Part shown: piece by piece, positions 44,100 through 52,611 of the stretch
Position numbering within the stretch: position 1 is the first letter of the stretch
Layout of the letters: every line of letters begins with the position of its first letter
Source: Pelagicoccus sp. SDUM812003
GTDB taxonomy: Bacteria > Verrucomicrobiota > Verrucomicrobiia > Opitutales > Opitutaceae
Length of the DNA stretch: 64,000 nt
Assembly: GCF_031127815.1 (NCBI RefSeq)
Contig: NZ_JARXHY010000019.1
Location: 26,508 to 90,507 of the forward strand
Direction of reading: 5' to 3'
The notes under the pieces: model-generated
Seen by the model: only the letters and a program-made list of their open reading frames with translations
Told to the model about the DNA's origin: nothing
Database searches by the model: none
Translations under genes and position numbers: made by a program

Positions 44100-45080
44100 T
44101 TAAGCGTTTGGAGCCCATGGGGCTTTGTTGGCTTGAGCCTCGGCTGGCTTGCCGTTGAAAAAGTTCAGCAGATTGCGCGTAGCCATGCCCGCCTGACGCT
44201 GCACCGATTCGAAGGTGCGCGAGCCGATGTGCGGCGTGATGATGCAGCGGGGAGCGGAGAGCAGCGCATGATCCTCGGGCGGCGGCTCCACATCGAGCAC
44301 GTCGGCGCCGTATCCGCCCACCTTGTCCGACTTCAAAGCAGCCGCCATGTCCTGTGGATTGACCAGCTCTCCTCGAGCGCAATTGATGATAACGACTCCG
44401 TCCTTCATGGTAGCGATGCTGTCTGCATTGACCATGTTCTCGGTCTCCGGGGTCAAGTTCGTATGCAGGCTGATGATCTCAGACCGTTTGAAAACCTCCG
44501 CGATGGAATCCAGGCGCTCCACATCGTACTGGTTGGCGAACTCCTCCGGCCAATAGATGTCGTAGCCTACGATCTTAAGACCAAAGGCCTTGGCTCGAAT
44601 CGCTACTTCTCGTCCAATGCGACCCAGACCCACGATGCCGATGGTCTTGCCCATGATCTCGTGCCCGGAAAGCCGTTTCCAGTTGCCCGAGCGCGTGTAG
44701 TTGACCTCGTCCACCAGGTGGCGGAAGAGAGCCAGCATGAGCGAAAAGGTGTGCTCCGCCACCGTGGTGTGGTTGACCCCGGGGCAAAAGGTCAGCGGCA
44801 AGCCGACCTTTTCGGTATGGGCCACGTCGATCTTGTCCAGACCGATACCGTACTTGGAGAGGATCTTCAGGCGCGGCAGAGCCTTGTCGATCACAGCGGC
44901 GGTGATCGCGTCGTCCCCGCAAATCATGCCGTCGATATCGCCCACCAGCTCGAGCATTCTCTGCTCGGGCAGCGGACCGCGCTCGCGAATGATTTCGAAG
45001 CCGGATTCCTCAAGCATTCGATGATGGTCTCCAGGTATGTCCTGGAAGGACGTAGTGGTCACAAGAATACGTGTTGTCAT
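44100..45080 (-). CDS. D-isomer-specific 2-hydroxyacid dehydrogenase (phosphoglycerate dehydrogenase-like)
   Basis: A 326-residue NAD-dependent dehydrogenase. The Rossmann loop is GKTIGIVGLGRIGREVAIRAKAFGL. Catalytic Arg is in NCARGELVN, Glu in VLDVEPPPEDHALL and His in CIITPHIGSRT, all in place, so it should be active. It lacks the ACT domain of SerA, so it could be a hydroxypyruvate/glyoxylate or tartronate-semialdehyde reductase rather than biosynthetic. In this operon it may handle a side-product of uronate breakdown. It lies 24 bases before the Ldh_2 gene and 62 bases after uxaE. Confidence 0.88.
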   Translation of the reverse strand: MTTRILVTTTSFQDIPGDHHRMLEESGFEIIRERGPLPEQRMLELVGDIDGMICGDDAITAAVIDKALPRLKILSKYGIGLDKIDVAHTEKVGLPLTFCPGVNHTTVAEHTFSLMLALFRHLVDEVNYTRSGNWKRLSGHEIMGKTIGIVGLGRIGREVAIRAKAFGLKIVGYDIYWPEEFANQYDVERLDSIAEVFKRSEIISLHTNLTPETENMVNADSIATMKDGVVIINCARGELVNPQDMAAALKSDKVGGYGADVLDVEPPPEDHALLSAPRCIITPHIGSRTFESVQRQAGMATRNLLNFFNGKPAEAQANKAPWAPNA

Positions 45081-45142
45081 AGCAAAATAGGTAAGACTGT
45101 GGTTATGCGAACGCCTTGTCAGTCGTCCCTACCGGAGCCGAA

Positions 45143-47023
45143 CTAGTTCGAGCAAACGGTCGGACGGATGTCATCCAGGAAGGCGTGGAACGTTGAATAC
45201 GATTCGAGCTTTCGGGAAACCTGATCGCAGATCTCCGTCGAAACGATTCCGGTGTTCTCAGCGAGGAACACGATGTAGCTCGCCACCCTGCGGGCGTATT
45301 CGAGACGCCCCTGCTCGCTGATGGAATAGAAACGGGCTCTCTGCTGGTAGCCGGCTGGCGAGTGGTCGCCCAGGGCCGACTTCTCCGGCTGCCCGTTCGC
45401 GGCGAGGACGTAGAGAAAGTTGTATTCGAACCAGAACATGTGCTCGGAACTTGGCTCAAGCGCCTCCAGAGCGGCGCGGCAGGTCTCGGCGGATCCGAAC
45501 ACGTCGGTCGGCTGCTCCTCCAAAGTCAATGCCGACACGATGAACTCGCGGGCCATCTTTCGCTCCGAATCGAGATCGCTGAAGGCCCCGGCTACCGCAA
45601 GATCGATGGTGAACCGGTACCAGTCTCTCCAGAGCTCCTGGTCGGCCTCGTCCTGCGACCGGGAGAGCGCCACGCCCATTTCGTAGGTGTAGCGGCCGCT
45701 GGTCTTGATTTCCAGATTGCCGCCCGTCACCTCTCCCATGACCTGATAGTTTTCGGCCGACTTGCCCGATCCGGAGTGAAAGCCGATGCTCACTCCGAAA
45801 GTGGAGCAGACCTGCCACTGCCGATCGATCAGCTGGCGCAGCTCCTCATTGTCCGGGTAAGGCATGTTCTTCTGAAAGCCGAAGGCCGGTGCCACGTAGT
45901 TGACCGGCATTTCCATCGCCTCGCACAAGGCGAGCATCACCGCTGTCGTTTCCGGCGTGGTGAGCCCCGGCAGCTCGTCGATGGAAAGCTCGCGCAGGTA
46001 CTGCCGACCGACCTCGGTGGTGAACGCCTTTTCGCGAGCGGCGCGGTACTTTTCGTCTCTGGCCTTCATCTTGAGCATCGATGGCCAGACGTAGCACAAC
46101 AGCTTGTCCAATGCGTCCGGAGCCACCTTCAAGCCCGCGTCGGCGACTCGGTCCGCCACCTTCGCCACCAGATCGGAATCGATATTGGCAGCCACGAAGG
46201 CCCGGCGCTCCACCGCGGACGCCGGAGCTTCCGTTTGAGCGAGTTCAGGCGAGAGATCGAATGTGATGTACGATGCGAACAGGCAGCCCGCCACCAGCTG
46301 GTCCTCGCGCTGATCGAACTTTCCTCCGATCGGCTGGTGGTCCGCGTTGAAGCTCCAGTTGATGCCATTGAGATGAAAACCGGTTTTCAGCTTAGCCATG
46401 ATACAGCCGTGGCTCATGCCTTCCACCGACTGCCCCTGGTGTCCCTCGGGCACATTGGCCCCGATGAACGGAAAGGGCACCGTGTCCAACGCGTCGGAGA
46501 GCATGGCATCCACGTCGAAAACCAGCTCCCGCGGAATGCTGTTCTGGTTGGCGGTGACCCCGATGCCCAGATTCGCCATAGCCCAATCGACACCAGGCCA
46601 ATGCAAGGTGGTGAAGCGGGCTCCGATACCCAAGGTGCTGCTAGCGAGCTTGCCCGAGGCCGTGGGAAAGATCGAGCTCTCCGGATTAGCCTCCTGCACC
46701 AGATTCTTCATCCGGATCAGGTTCTCGAAACTAGCCGGAAAATAGTGCGAACCTTGGTGCTCGAATCCGTCCTCCAGCGCTTCCCTACCCGCCTCGCCCT
46801 CCGAGGCGTCCAGCTTCCAGGCGTGATCCCCGTGAGCGTTCTCCAACAGGATCCAGGAGCCAACAGCTGTAGCAAACGCGCTGTGCTCATGCAGCTCGAT
46901 TCCGATATCACACTCGATGTCTTCCTTGAGGCCTTCCCAGTCCAGACAGAAGTCCGGACTGACGCAGGGGTTCGACTTGATCCGTAGATCGTTGCTCAAA
47001 AGAAAGTTATTAATCCGTTTCAT
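45143..47023 (-). CDS. uxaE: Tagaturonate epimerase (UxaE-like)
   Basis: A 626-residue protein that resembles the UxaE family, the tagaturonate-fructuronate epimerase first described in Thermotoga (TM0440). The metal/substrate-like motifs are WSFNADHQPIGGKFD (about residue 224-238), SIGFHSGSGKSAENYQ (about 412-427) and LEIKTSGRYTYEMG (about 434-447). The last two mirror the family's HSGSDKFSIY and KTAGTSYLEA blocks with substitutions. UxaC in the same operon makes tagaturonate, so the context fits well. It is the first gene after lacI on this strand, and two CACGTG operators lie in front of it. The function is inferred from motifs and context, and this protein looks divergent. Confidence 0.7.
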   Translation of the reverse strand: MKRINNFLLSNDLRIKSNPCVSPDFCLDWEGLKEDIECDIGIELHEHSAFATAVGSWILLENAHGDHAWKLDASEGEAGREALEDGFEHQGSHYFPASFENLIRMKNLVQEANPESSIFPTASGKLASSTLGIGARFTTLHWPGVDWAMANLGIGVTANQNSIPRELVFDVDAMLSDALDTVPFPFIGANVPEGHQGQSVEGMSHGCIMAKLKTGFHLNGINWSFNADHQPIGGKFDQREDQLVAGCLFASYITFDLSPELAQTEAPASAVERRAFVAANIDSDLVAKVADRVADAGLKVAPDALDKLLCYVWPSMLKMKARDEKYRAAREKAFTTEVGRQYLRELSIDELPGLTTPETTAVMLALCEAMEMPVNYVAPAFGFQKNMPYPDNEELRQLIDRQWQVCSTFGVSIGFHSGSGKSAENYQVMGEVTGGNLEIKTSGRYTYEMGVALSRSQDEADQELWRDWYRFTIDLAVAGAFSDLDSERKMAREFIVSALTLEEQPTDVFGSAETCRAALEALEPSSEHMFWFEYNFLYVLAANGQPEKSALGDHSPAGYQQRARFYSISEQGRLEYARRVASYIVFLAENTGIVSTEICDQVSRKLESYSTFHAFLDDIRPTVCSN

Positions 47024-47029
47024 AATAAA

Positions 47030-47049
47030 TATGTGTCACGTGTAGGCTG
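47030..47049. promoter_or_regulatory. Candidate LacI-family operator in front of uxaE (proximal)
   Basis: A palindrome with CACGTG core (TCACGTGT context) centred between 47039 and 47040, 16 bases upstream of the uxaE start codon. It is the weakest of four similar sites in the locus and sits where it could block translation start or promoter clearance. Confidence 0.45.
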
Positions 47050-47111
47050 ACGCGAGCGGCTTTTTCCGAAGGACAACCATAGAGACGAGATTCCCGCGCG
47101 GAATCAACCAT

Positions 47112-47131
47112 AATCTAACACGTGTAAGTTT
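47112..47131. promoter_or_regulatory. Candidate LacI-family operator in front of uxaE (distal)
   Basis: A 20-base near-palindrome centred on CACGTG, with a central CpG as in LacI-family operators. On the minus strand it contains AAACTTACACGTGT, identical over 14 bases to the site in front of the TonB receptor gene. It lies 95 bases upstream of uxaE and 43 bases after the lacI stop. Confidence 0.7.
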
Positions 47132-47173
47132 CCGGGCGACGCTTTTACATATTCGCGAGATAGCATGGGCGCT

Positions 47174-48211
47174 TCAGCTGGAGGAGCGAACGAGCAGCTT
47201 AGGCTGCACTTTCACGACCGGAGTTTCGGTACGGTGGTCGCCGTCGACGAGCCCCTGCACCATCTTTATGGCGTGTTCGATCATCTCGGCAACGTTCTGG
47301 CCGACGGTAGTGAGCGCCGGCTCGGTCCACTGGCCGACATCGAGGTTGTCGAATCCGACGACCGAAAAGTCCTTGGGCATGGAATAGCCCCACTCGCGGA
47401 TGGCCTTCATGGCGCCGATGGCCACTCGATCATTCAGGGCGATCACGCCACGAGGCGGGTTCTCCATCTGCAGTAAGCTCTGCCCGAGATCGTAGCCATA
47501 CTCGTAGGACCAATCCTTGCGCCCCTTCTCGAAAATGGATTGGAAACTTCCTTCCCAATCGATCTCCAGCTTCTCGGCAGCAGACTTCAAGCCCGCGATA
47601 CGCCGCGAGCCATAGACCGGATCGCTTTCCAAGCCCAGCAAGGCGAATCGCGTATGCCCCCGCTGCTTGAGGTGGCGCAGGCAAAGCAGCATCGCCATCT
47701 CGCGGTCCAGCTCGACGCGCGATAGCGGTATTTCGTGCACCGCGTCCACTGTGACCACTGGCATGGACTCGCTCCTCAGGCGGGCGAACAAGGGGTCCTC
47801 CGGCTTGAGCTCGGAGCCGAACAGGATCAGTCCATCCACGCGCAGCGAAAGAAAGTGGTTTATGATGTCCCGCTCCATTTCGGGGATCCCGGAAGTGATT
47901 TCTATCACGCCCCTCAGCCCTCGCGACCGTAGGCTCTCCTGCAAGCGCGCGATCTTGCGAGCGAGAATGGGAGACTCGATCTCCTGCAGACAGATGCCGA
48001 TCAACCCGGTCTTCGCTCCGCGCAAACTGCGAGCCATCATGTTGGGATGGAAGCCGATTCGTTCCATCTCCTTGAGCACGCGCCGTCGCGTCTCTTCGTG
48101 CACGCCGGTGTGACCGTTGAGAATACGAGAAACGGTCCATCGGGATAGACCAAGGTACTTGGCGAAGTCCCCGACGGATCGTATGTTCGTCTCTTCGTTG
48201 CTTCGTGACAT
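47174..48211 (-). CDS. LacI family transcriptional regulator
   Basis: A 345-residue DNA-binding repressor. The N-terminal helix-turn-helix is DFAKYLGLSRWTVSRILNGHTGVHEETRRRV, followed by the hinge helix (PNMMARSLRG) and a periplasmic-binding-like ligand domain (GLIGICLQEIESP, VDGLILFGSEL, VTVDAVHEIP, GVIALNDRVAIGAMKAIREWG, FSVVGFDNLDVGQW). The inducer probably is galacturonate or an intermediate such as KDG. It is the last gene of the TRAP cluster, 22 bases after dctM, and the CACGTG sites downstream and in the receptor/lyase intergenic region are likely its targets. Autoregulation would follow if the upstream operon is under the receptor-gene promoter. Confidence 0.93.
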   Translation of the reverse strand: MSRSNEETNIRSVGDFAKYLGLSRWTVSRILNGHTGVHEETRRRVLKEMERIGFHPNMMARSLRGAKTGLIGICLQEIESPILARKIARLQESLRSRGLRGVIEITSGIPEMERDIINHFLSLRVDGLILFGSELKPEDPLFARLRSESMPVVTVDAVHEIPLSRVELDREMAMLLCLRHLKQRGHTRFALLGLESDPVYGSRRIAGLKSAAEKLEIDWEGSFQSIFEKGRKDWSYEYGYDLGQSLLQMENPPRGVIALNDRVAIGAMKAIREWGYSMPKDFSVVGFDNLDVGQWTEPALTTVGQNVAEMIEHAIKMVQGLVDGDHRTETPVVKVQPKLLVRSSS

Positions 48212-48233
48212 CTCGTAGTTCCTTACACTCTAA

Positions 48234-49523
48234 TCAAAGCCCTACCAGGCTAGGCAACCACATTGAGAGCTCCGACACGTAGGTGATCAGCATCAGCCCT
48301 AGGAACATGGCGATGAAAAAGGGAATCATGAATGGCGTCACCCGAGCGATGGTGGTATTGCCCACCCCACAACCGAGGAACAGGCAGGTGCCGACCGGCG
48401 GCGTGCACAGACCGATGCAGAGATTGGCGATCATGATGATGCCGAAGTGAATGTCCGTGATGCCCAGGCTGTTTGCCACCGGCAGGAAGATCGGCGTGAA
48501 GATCAGCACCGCTGGCGTCATATCCATGAAGGTGCCCACGAAGAGTAGCAGCAGGTTGATCAGCAGCATCACCACCAGCGGGTTGTCGGAAACCGTAAGC
48601 AGCGCCTCCGAAACGGTTTGCGGGATGTTGGCGATCGTCATGATCCATGACATGCCGGCGCTGGCGCCGATGAGCAGCATGATCACCGCAGTGGTCACGC
48701 CGGCTTGCAGCAGGATCTCCGGCAGCTGCTTCAGACTGACCTCGCGATAGACCATCACTGTCAACACGAAGGCGTAGGCCACCGAAATCGCCGACGCTTC
48801 GGTCGCCGTGAAGACGCCAGCCAAGATGCCGCCAATCACGATGATCAGAAGCAGCATACTCAAGATGGCTCTACGAAAGGCTACGACAATGTCCGAGAAA
48901 CTGGACTTTTCGCCAGCCGAGAGCTTCTTGCGAGTCGCGACGACGTAGCACACCAGCATGATCAGAAGCCCGATCAGGATGCCCGGCAGAATGCCGGCCA
49001 TGAACATCGCGGCGATCGACACCGAGCCGGAGGCCACCGCGTAAACGATCATGATGTTGCTGGGCGGGATCAGCAGGCCGGTGGTGGCCGCGGTCGTGGT
49101 GATGGCGACGCTGAATTCGTTGTTGTAGCCCTTCTTCTTCATCTCCGGCAGCATGAAGCCGCCGATGGAAGTCACCGCGGCAGCGGCGGAACCGGAAATA
49201 GAGCCGAAGAGCATACACGTCATGGTGTTGACGTAGCCAAGGCCCCCGGGGAAGCGGCCCATCAAGGCGGCCGCGAAATCCATCAGACGCCTCGCCATGC
49301 CGCCACGTCCCATGAGCAAGCCGGAGAGAATGAAGAAAGGGATGGCCAGCAAGGCAAAGCTGTCGATGCCGTTGGCCATTTTGGAAGCGATCATCAGCTC
49401 CGCGTCGTGTCCGTCAGCGAGCATGGCGCACATGGAGGCGAAGCCGATGGCCACCGCGATGGGCACGTTCATCAGAAGCATGCAGGTGAAAACGATCACC
49501 AGGATAAGGACGACCTCGATCAT
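48234..49523 (-). CDS. TRAP transporter large permease (DctM type)
   Basis: A 429-residue polytopic inner-membrane protein of the tripartite ATP-independent periplasmic (TRAP) transporter family, which imports carboxylated sugars using ion gradients. Hydrophobic segments run over the whole length. Family patterns include the opening LVIVFTCMLLMNVPIAVAIGFAS, ALLAIPFFILSGLLMGRGGMARRLMDF, FGSISGSAAAAVTSIGGFMLP and ITTTAATTGLLIPPSNIMIVYA. It overlaps the small permease start by four bases. Its partners are encoded next to it, and the pectin context points to a galacturonate or oligogalacturonate substrate. Confidence 0.94.
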   Translation of the reverse strand: MIEVVLILVIVFTCMLLMNVPIAVAIGFASMCAMLADGHDAELMIASKMANGIDSFALLAIPFFILSGLLMGRGGMARRLMDFAAALMGRFPGGLGYVNTMTCMLFGSISGSAAAAVTSIGGFMLPEMKKKGYNNEFSVAITTTAATTGLLIPPSNIMIVYAVASGSVSIAAMFMAGILPGILIGLLIMLVCYVVATRKKLSAGEKSSFSDIVVAFRRAILSMLLLIIVIGGILAGVFTATEASAISVAYAFVLTVMVYREVSLKQLPEILLQAGVTTAVIMLLIGASAGMSWIMTIANIPQTVSEALLTVSDNPLVVMLLINLLLLFVGTFMDMTPAVLIFTPIFLPVANSLGITDIHFGIIMIANLCIGLCTPPVGTCLFLGCGVGNTTIARVTPFMIPFFIAMFLGLMLITYVSELSMWLPSLVGL

Positions 49524-50050
49524 GACTCGCCCTCCTCCAGCTTCGCAGGTTCGAATATGCTCTCCAGAAGCTGCTCGAAGAGAATCACGGCCATGAAAAC
49601 GCCACTAGCGGGCAAGGCCGCGTAGGCCCACCATTTCTTGATCGGAAGAGCGATCATGGTCTGGCCGGATTCCATGGTATCGCGCACCAATGCGATTCCG
49701 CCAACGAGAAAAACGATCACCGCGAACGCCAGCGAAAGCGAGGCTCCGATGATGCGGTTGAACTTGCCGGCGCTGGGATGAAGCTTTTCCGCGAAATAGT
49801 CCAGACCGAGGTGGGCCTTGTGACCGAATGCCACGCTGGCGCCGAACACCGAGACCCAAACCAGCAGCAAACGGGCGAGCTCCTCGCTCCATTTCGCCTG
49901 CTGGCCGAGCAGGTAGCGCGAAGCCACTCCCCAGCACACGTCCAGTACCAAAGCGGCCATGAGCAGGATGACGACCCACTGCAAGACGCCGGTCAAACCG
50001 CGCCGAACGGCCCCGGCCTGTTCCAAAAACTGATTCTTAGCCTGCGCCAT
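49520..50050 (-). CDS. TRAP transporter small permease (DctQ type)
   Basis: A 176-residue protein with four hydrophobic segments: about residues 21-45, 64-80, 96-120 and 140-165. LQWVVILLMAALVLDVCWGVASRYLLGQQAKWSEELARLLLVWVSVFGA is the characteristic DctQ block, with the W-S-E-E-L-A-R motif. It forms the membrane unit with the large permease. It follows the binding-protein gene by three bases and overlaps the large permease gene by four, so all three are coupled. Confidence 0.92.
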   Translation of the reverse strand: MAQAKNQFLEQAGAVRRGLTGVLQWVVILLMAALVLDVCWGVASRYLLGQQAKWSEELARLLLVWVSVFGASVAFGHKAHLGLDYFAEKLHPSAGKFNRIIGASLSLAFAVIVFLVGGIALVRDTMESGQTMIALPIKKWWAYAALPASGVFMAVILFEQLLESIFEPAKLEEGES

Positions 50051-50053
50051 GAC

Positions 50054-51064
50054 CTACTCCGCCTCCTCGATTTTCGCCAGCCAAGGCGCCACCGGCGTTC
50101 CCTCCAACGTCGCCCGAATCGGCTCGCACGCCGCCTGGAAGAGGGCCGGATCGCAGTCCACTATCTCCACTCCCGCTTCCTGCACCGCTTCCAGTGATTC
50201 CCTAGTCTTCACCGCCCAGAGCTCTCTCTGGTAAACGGACGACTCGTCCGCAGCGGCCTGCAGCCAAGCCCGCTGCTCTTCGGAAAGCGAATTCCAGACC
50301 TTGGTGCCGATCATCAGCAGGTCCGGCACGCGGGTGTGAGCGTCAGGGGTGAAGTATTTGCAGACCTCGTAGTGGCGGCTGCTCTCGAAGCTCGGCGGAT
50401 TGTTTTCCGCTCCATCCACCACCCCCTGAGCCAGTGAGGAGTAAAGCTCGCCCCAAGCGATCGGCGTGGGCGATCCGCCTAGAGCCTCCACCATGGCGAT
50501 GGCCATGCGGCTGTTCTGCACACGTATCTTCATGCCTACCAAATCCCTCGGCTCGCGGATCGGCTTTTTGGTGCTGTAGAAATTTCGGCTGCCCGCGTCG
50601 TAGTAGCAAAGCCCGCGCAAGCCGGTAGATTCCCCGACCGCCAGCAAATCATGCCCGATCTCGCTATCGAGCACATTCCAGAAATGCCCCTCGTCGCGAA
50701 AGAGATAAGGCACGCCGAAAACCCCTAGCTCAGGGATGAAGCTTTCCATGGCAGCCGTGGAGGTCTTGGACATGGCCAGCACCCCGCTTTGCAGCTGCTC
50801 GATGCACTGTACTTCAGATCCCAATACGCCACTAGGATAGATGTCGATGGTCATGCTCCCGCTGGAGAGCTCTTCGAGGCGTTCCTTCATCCTGACCATT
50901 CCCAGATGCACAGGATGCGAGGTATCGAGTCCGTGGGCGAGCTTGAGCACCCGGGTGTTGGCGCCAACGCCGCCGCCGGACGCTAAAAAGGAAAACACCG
51001 CGCTGCAGACCAAGGCTCCGAGAACCAAGCCGAGAGCGAGGAATGAAATAGACTTTCTATCCAT
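50054..51064 (-). CDS. TRAP transporter solute-binding protein (DctP type)
   Basis: A 336-residue periplasmic receptor. An N-terminal hydrophobic signal or anchor (FLALGLVLGALVCSAVFSFLASGGG) precedes the mature protein, which opens with VLKLAHGLDTSHPVHLGMVRMKERLEELSSG. Later come PREPRDLVGMKIRVQNSRMAIAMVEALGGSPTPIAWGELYSSLAQGVVDGAENNPPSF. The Arg in the K-I-R-V-Q segment is the family's carboxylate-binding residue, and E-N-N-P-P-S-F is a strong DctP-UehA family hallmark. This favours a uronate ligand. The gene is first of its cluster, 103 bases after the GH28 gene. Confidence 0.93.
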   Translation of the reverse strand: MDRKSISFLALGLVLGALVCSAVFSFLASGGGVGANTRVLKLAHGLDTSHPVHLGMVRMKERLEELSSGSMTIDIYPSGVLGSEVQCIEQLQSGVLAMSKTSTAAMESFIPELGVFGVPYLFRDEGHFWNVLDSEIGHDLLAVGESTGLRGLCYYDAGSRNFYSTKKPIREPRDLVGMKIRVQNSRMAIAMVEALGGSPTPIAWGELYSSLAQGVVDGAENNPPSFESSRHYEVCKYFTPDAHTRVPDLLMIGTKVWNSLSEEQRAWLQAAADESSVYQRELWAVKTRESLEAVQEAGVEIVDCDPALFQAACEPIRATLEGTPVAPWLAKIEEAE

Positions 51065-51167
51065 GGGGATTGAGGGAACGAATTTACAAAGGGACTACTG
51101 TTGAAGAACGAAGAGTCTTCGGCTAGCAACGTTATTACCAGTCAACTTTCCGCAGGGGCAACGCTAT

Positions 51168-52598
51168 CTAAAGCGGGTTGCCCCAAAGATCGGTCTTCTC
51201 TCCGGTGTTCATGCGCACATTGTCGAAGAGCAGCCCTTGCACGTTGAGCAGCACGCTAGGCTTCTGCACGCCTTCGAACTGGCAATCGATCAGATGGAGA
51301 TCGGTGATGGGCGTGTGCTCGTAGCCTTTGATGAACATGGCGTACTTGCTTTCGCGGCTCACCAGGCGACGCACCACTATGTTTCGCACCACCGGAGCGA
51401 AATCGCCCGCGTCCCCCTCCTCGTACAGGAAATTGACCTTTATCACGGAGTCCTTGACCACGCCCACTTGCACGTCGCGCACGAAGATGTTTTCGATCAA
51501 GCCGCCGCGGATGGAGTTGGTCTTGATGCGCAGGGCTCTATCCAGATTCGGGCTGCTCATCTCGCAGTTCTCAACAAACACGTTGCGAACGCCGCCGGAA
51601 ATCTCGCTGCCGATGACCACCCCGCCATGCCCGTCGACCATCTTGCAGTTGCGAATGATGATGTTCTCCGAAGGCACGTTGACGCGGCGTCCATCGTTGT
51701 TGCGGCCCGATTTGATGGCGATGCAGTCGTCGCCCGTATCGAAATGACAATCCTCGATCAGCACGTCCTTGCTGCTCTCCGGGTTGCATCCGTCGTTGTT
51801 GGAGCCATGGCTGATCACCGTGACGCCGCGAACGATCACATTGCGGCAAAGCACCGGGTGAATCTCCCACATGGGGGAATTGATGATCTTCACTCCCTCG
51901 ATGAGCACGTTTTCGCAGCGATAGGGCTGCAGGAAATTCGGGCGCAGGAAATCGCCTTCGCCAAACACTCGCTCCTCCACAGGGACGCCATCGGCCACCA
52001 TCTGCGTCAAGCGATCGCGGGCGGGAATCTGCTTCGCTCCTCCAGGGGCGGACTTGACGTTCCAATCGAGCCAATTGTCCAAGGTCGCTTGCCCATCGAG
52101 CGTGCCCTCGCCAGTGACCGCGATATTCTTCTGCTCGAAGGCATAGATCAAGGGCGAGTAGTTGTAGCACTCCATGCCTTCCCAACGCGTGAAAACCGCC
52201 GGCAGGTACTTCGAGAAATCAGTGCTGAACTTCACCACCGCTCCCTTTTCCAGATGCAGATTCACATTGCTCAGGAGGTGGATCGGCCCCGTCAGAAACT
52301 CTCCTTCAGGCACCAGCACCTTGCCTCCTCCAGCAGCGTTACACGCCTCGATAGCTGCGGCGAACGCAGCGGAGGAATCGTTCTTCACTCCCGCCTTCGC
52401 TCCGTATTCGCGAATATCATACACCGCGTCCGGAAATGCGGGCGCTTGAATCCTCTCGAGTATCTCCTCCGCCACCAACCATTCGTAGGCCTCCTGCTTG
52501 GAAACGGCCACCTCCGACTTCGCTGACAAGGAACCATGGCCCAAGCCACTTGAAACCGCCAACATACCCAGACTCGCAACAACGCTCTTAAAATTCAT
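51168..52598 (-). CDS. GH28 polygalacturonase-like glycoside hydrolase
   Basis: A 476-residue secreted right-handed beta-helix protein of glycoside hydrolase family 28, which hydrolyses galacturonan or related pectin backbones. The N-terminus has a weak signal peptide (VVASLGMLAVSSGLGHG). All four GH28 motifs are seen: NNDG at about 266 (NTDG motif), GDD at about 288, GHG at about 321 and RIK at about 355. The Asp residues are the catalytic set. It is 13 bases from the GH105 fusion gene, so they are cotranscribed. An exo-acting enzyme on oligogalacturonides is possible but not provable. Confidence 0.9.
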   Translation of the reverse strand: MNFKSVVASLGMLAVSSGLGHGSLSAKSEVAVSKQEAYEWLVAEEILERIQAPAFPDAVYDIREYGAKAGVKNDSSAAFAAAIEACNAAGGGKVLVPEGEFLTGPIHLLSNVNLHLEKGAVVKFSTDFSKYLPAVFTRWEGMECYNYSPLIYAFEQKNIAVTGEGTLDGQATLDNWLDWNVKSAPGGAKQIPARDRLTQMVADGVPVEERVFGEGDFLRPNFLQPYRCENVLIEGVKIINSPMWEIHPVLCRNVIVRGVTVISHGSNNDGCNPESSKDVLIEDCHFDTGDDCIAIKSGRNNDGRRVNVPSENIIIRNCKMVDGHGGVVIGSEISGGVRNVFVENCEMSSPNLDRALRIKTNSIRGGLIENIFVRDVQVGVVKDSVIKVNFLYEEGDAGDFAPVVRNIVVRRLVSRESKYAMFIKGYEHTPITDLHLIDCQFEGVQKPSVLLNVQGLLFDNVRMNTGEKTDLWGNPL

Positions 52599-52611
52599 AA
52601 TCGATAAGCTT

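Noticed and set aside
43572..45146. 524-codon frame antisense to the two dehydrogenase genes
   Set aside because: It runs across two real genes and their gap, which is typical for a shadow ORF.
45362..46987. 541-codon frame antisense to uxaE
   Set aside because: No recognisable domain and an Arg/His-rich composition; the minus strand has clear UxaE-like motifs.
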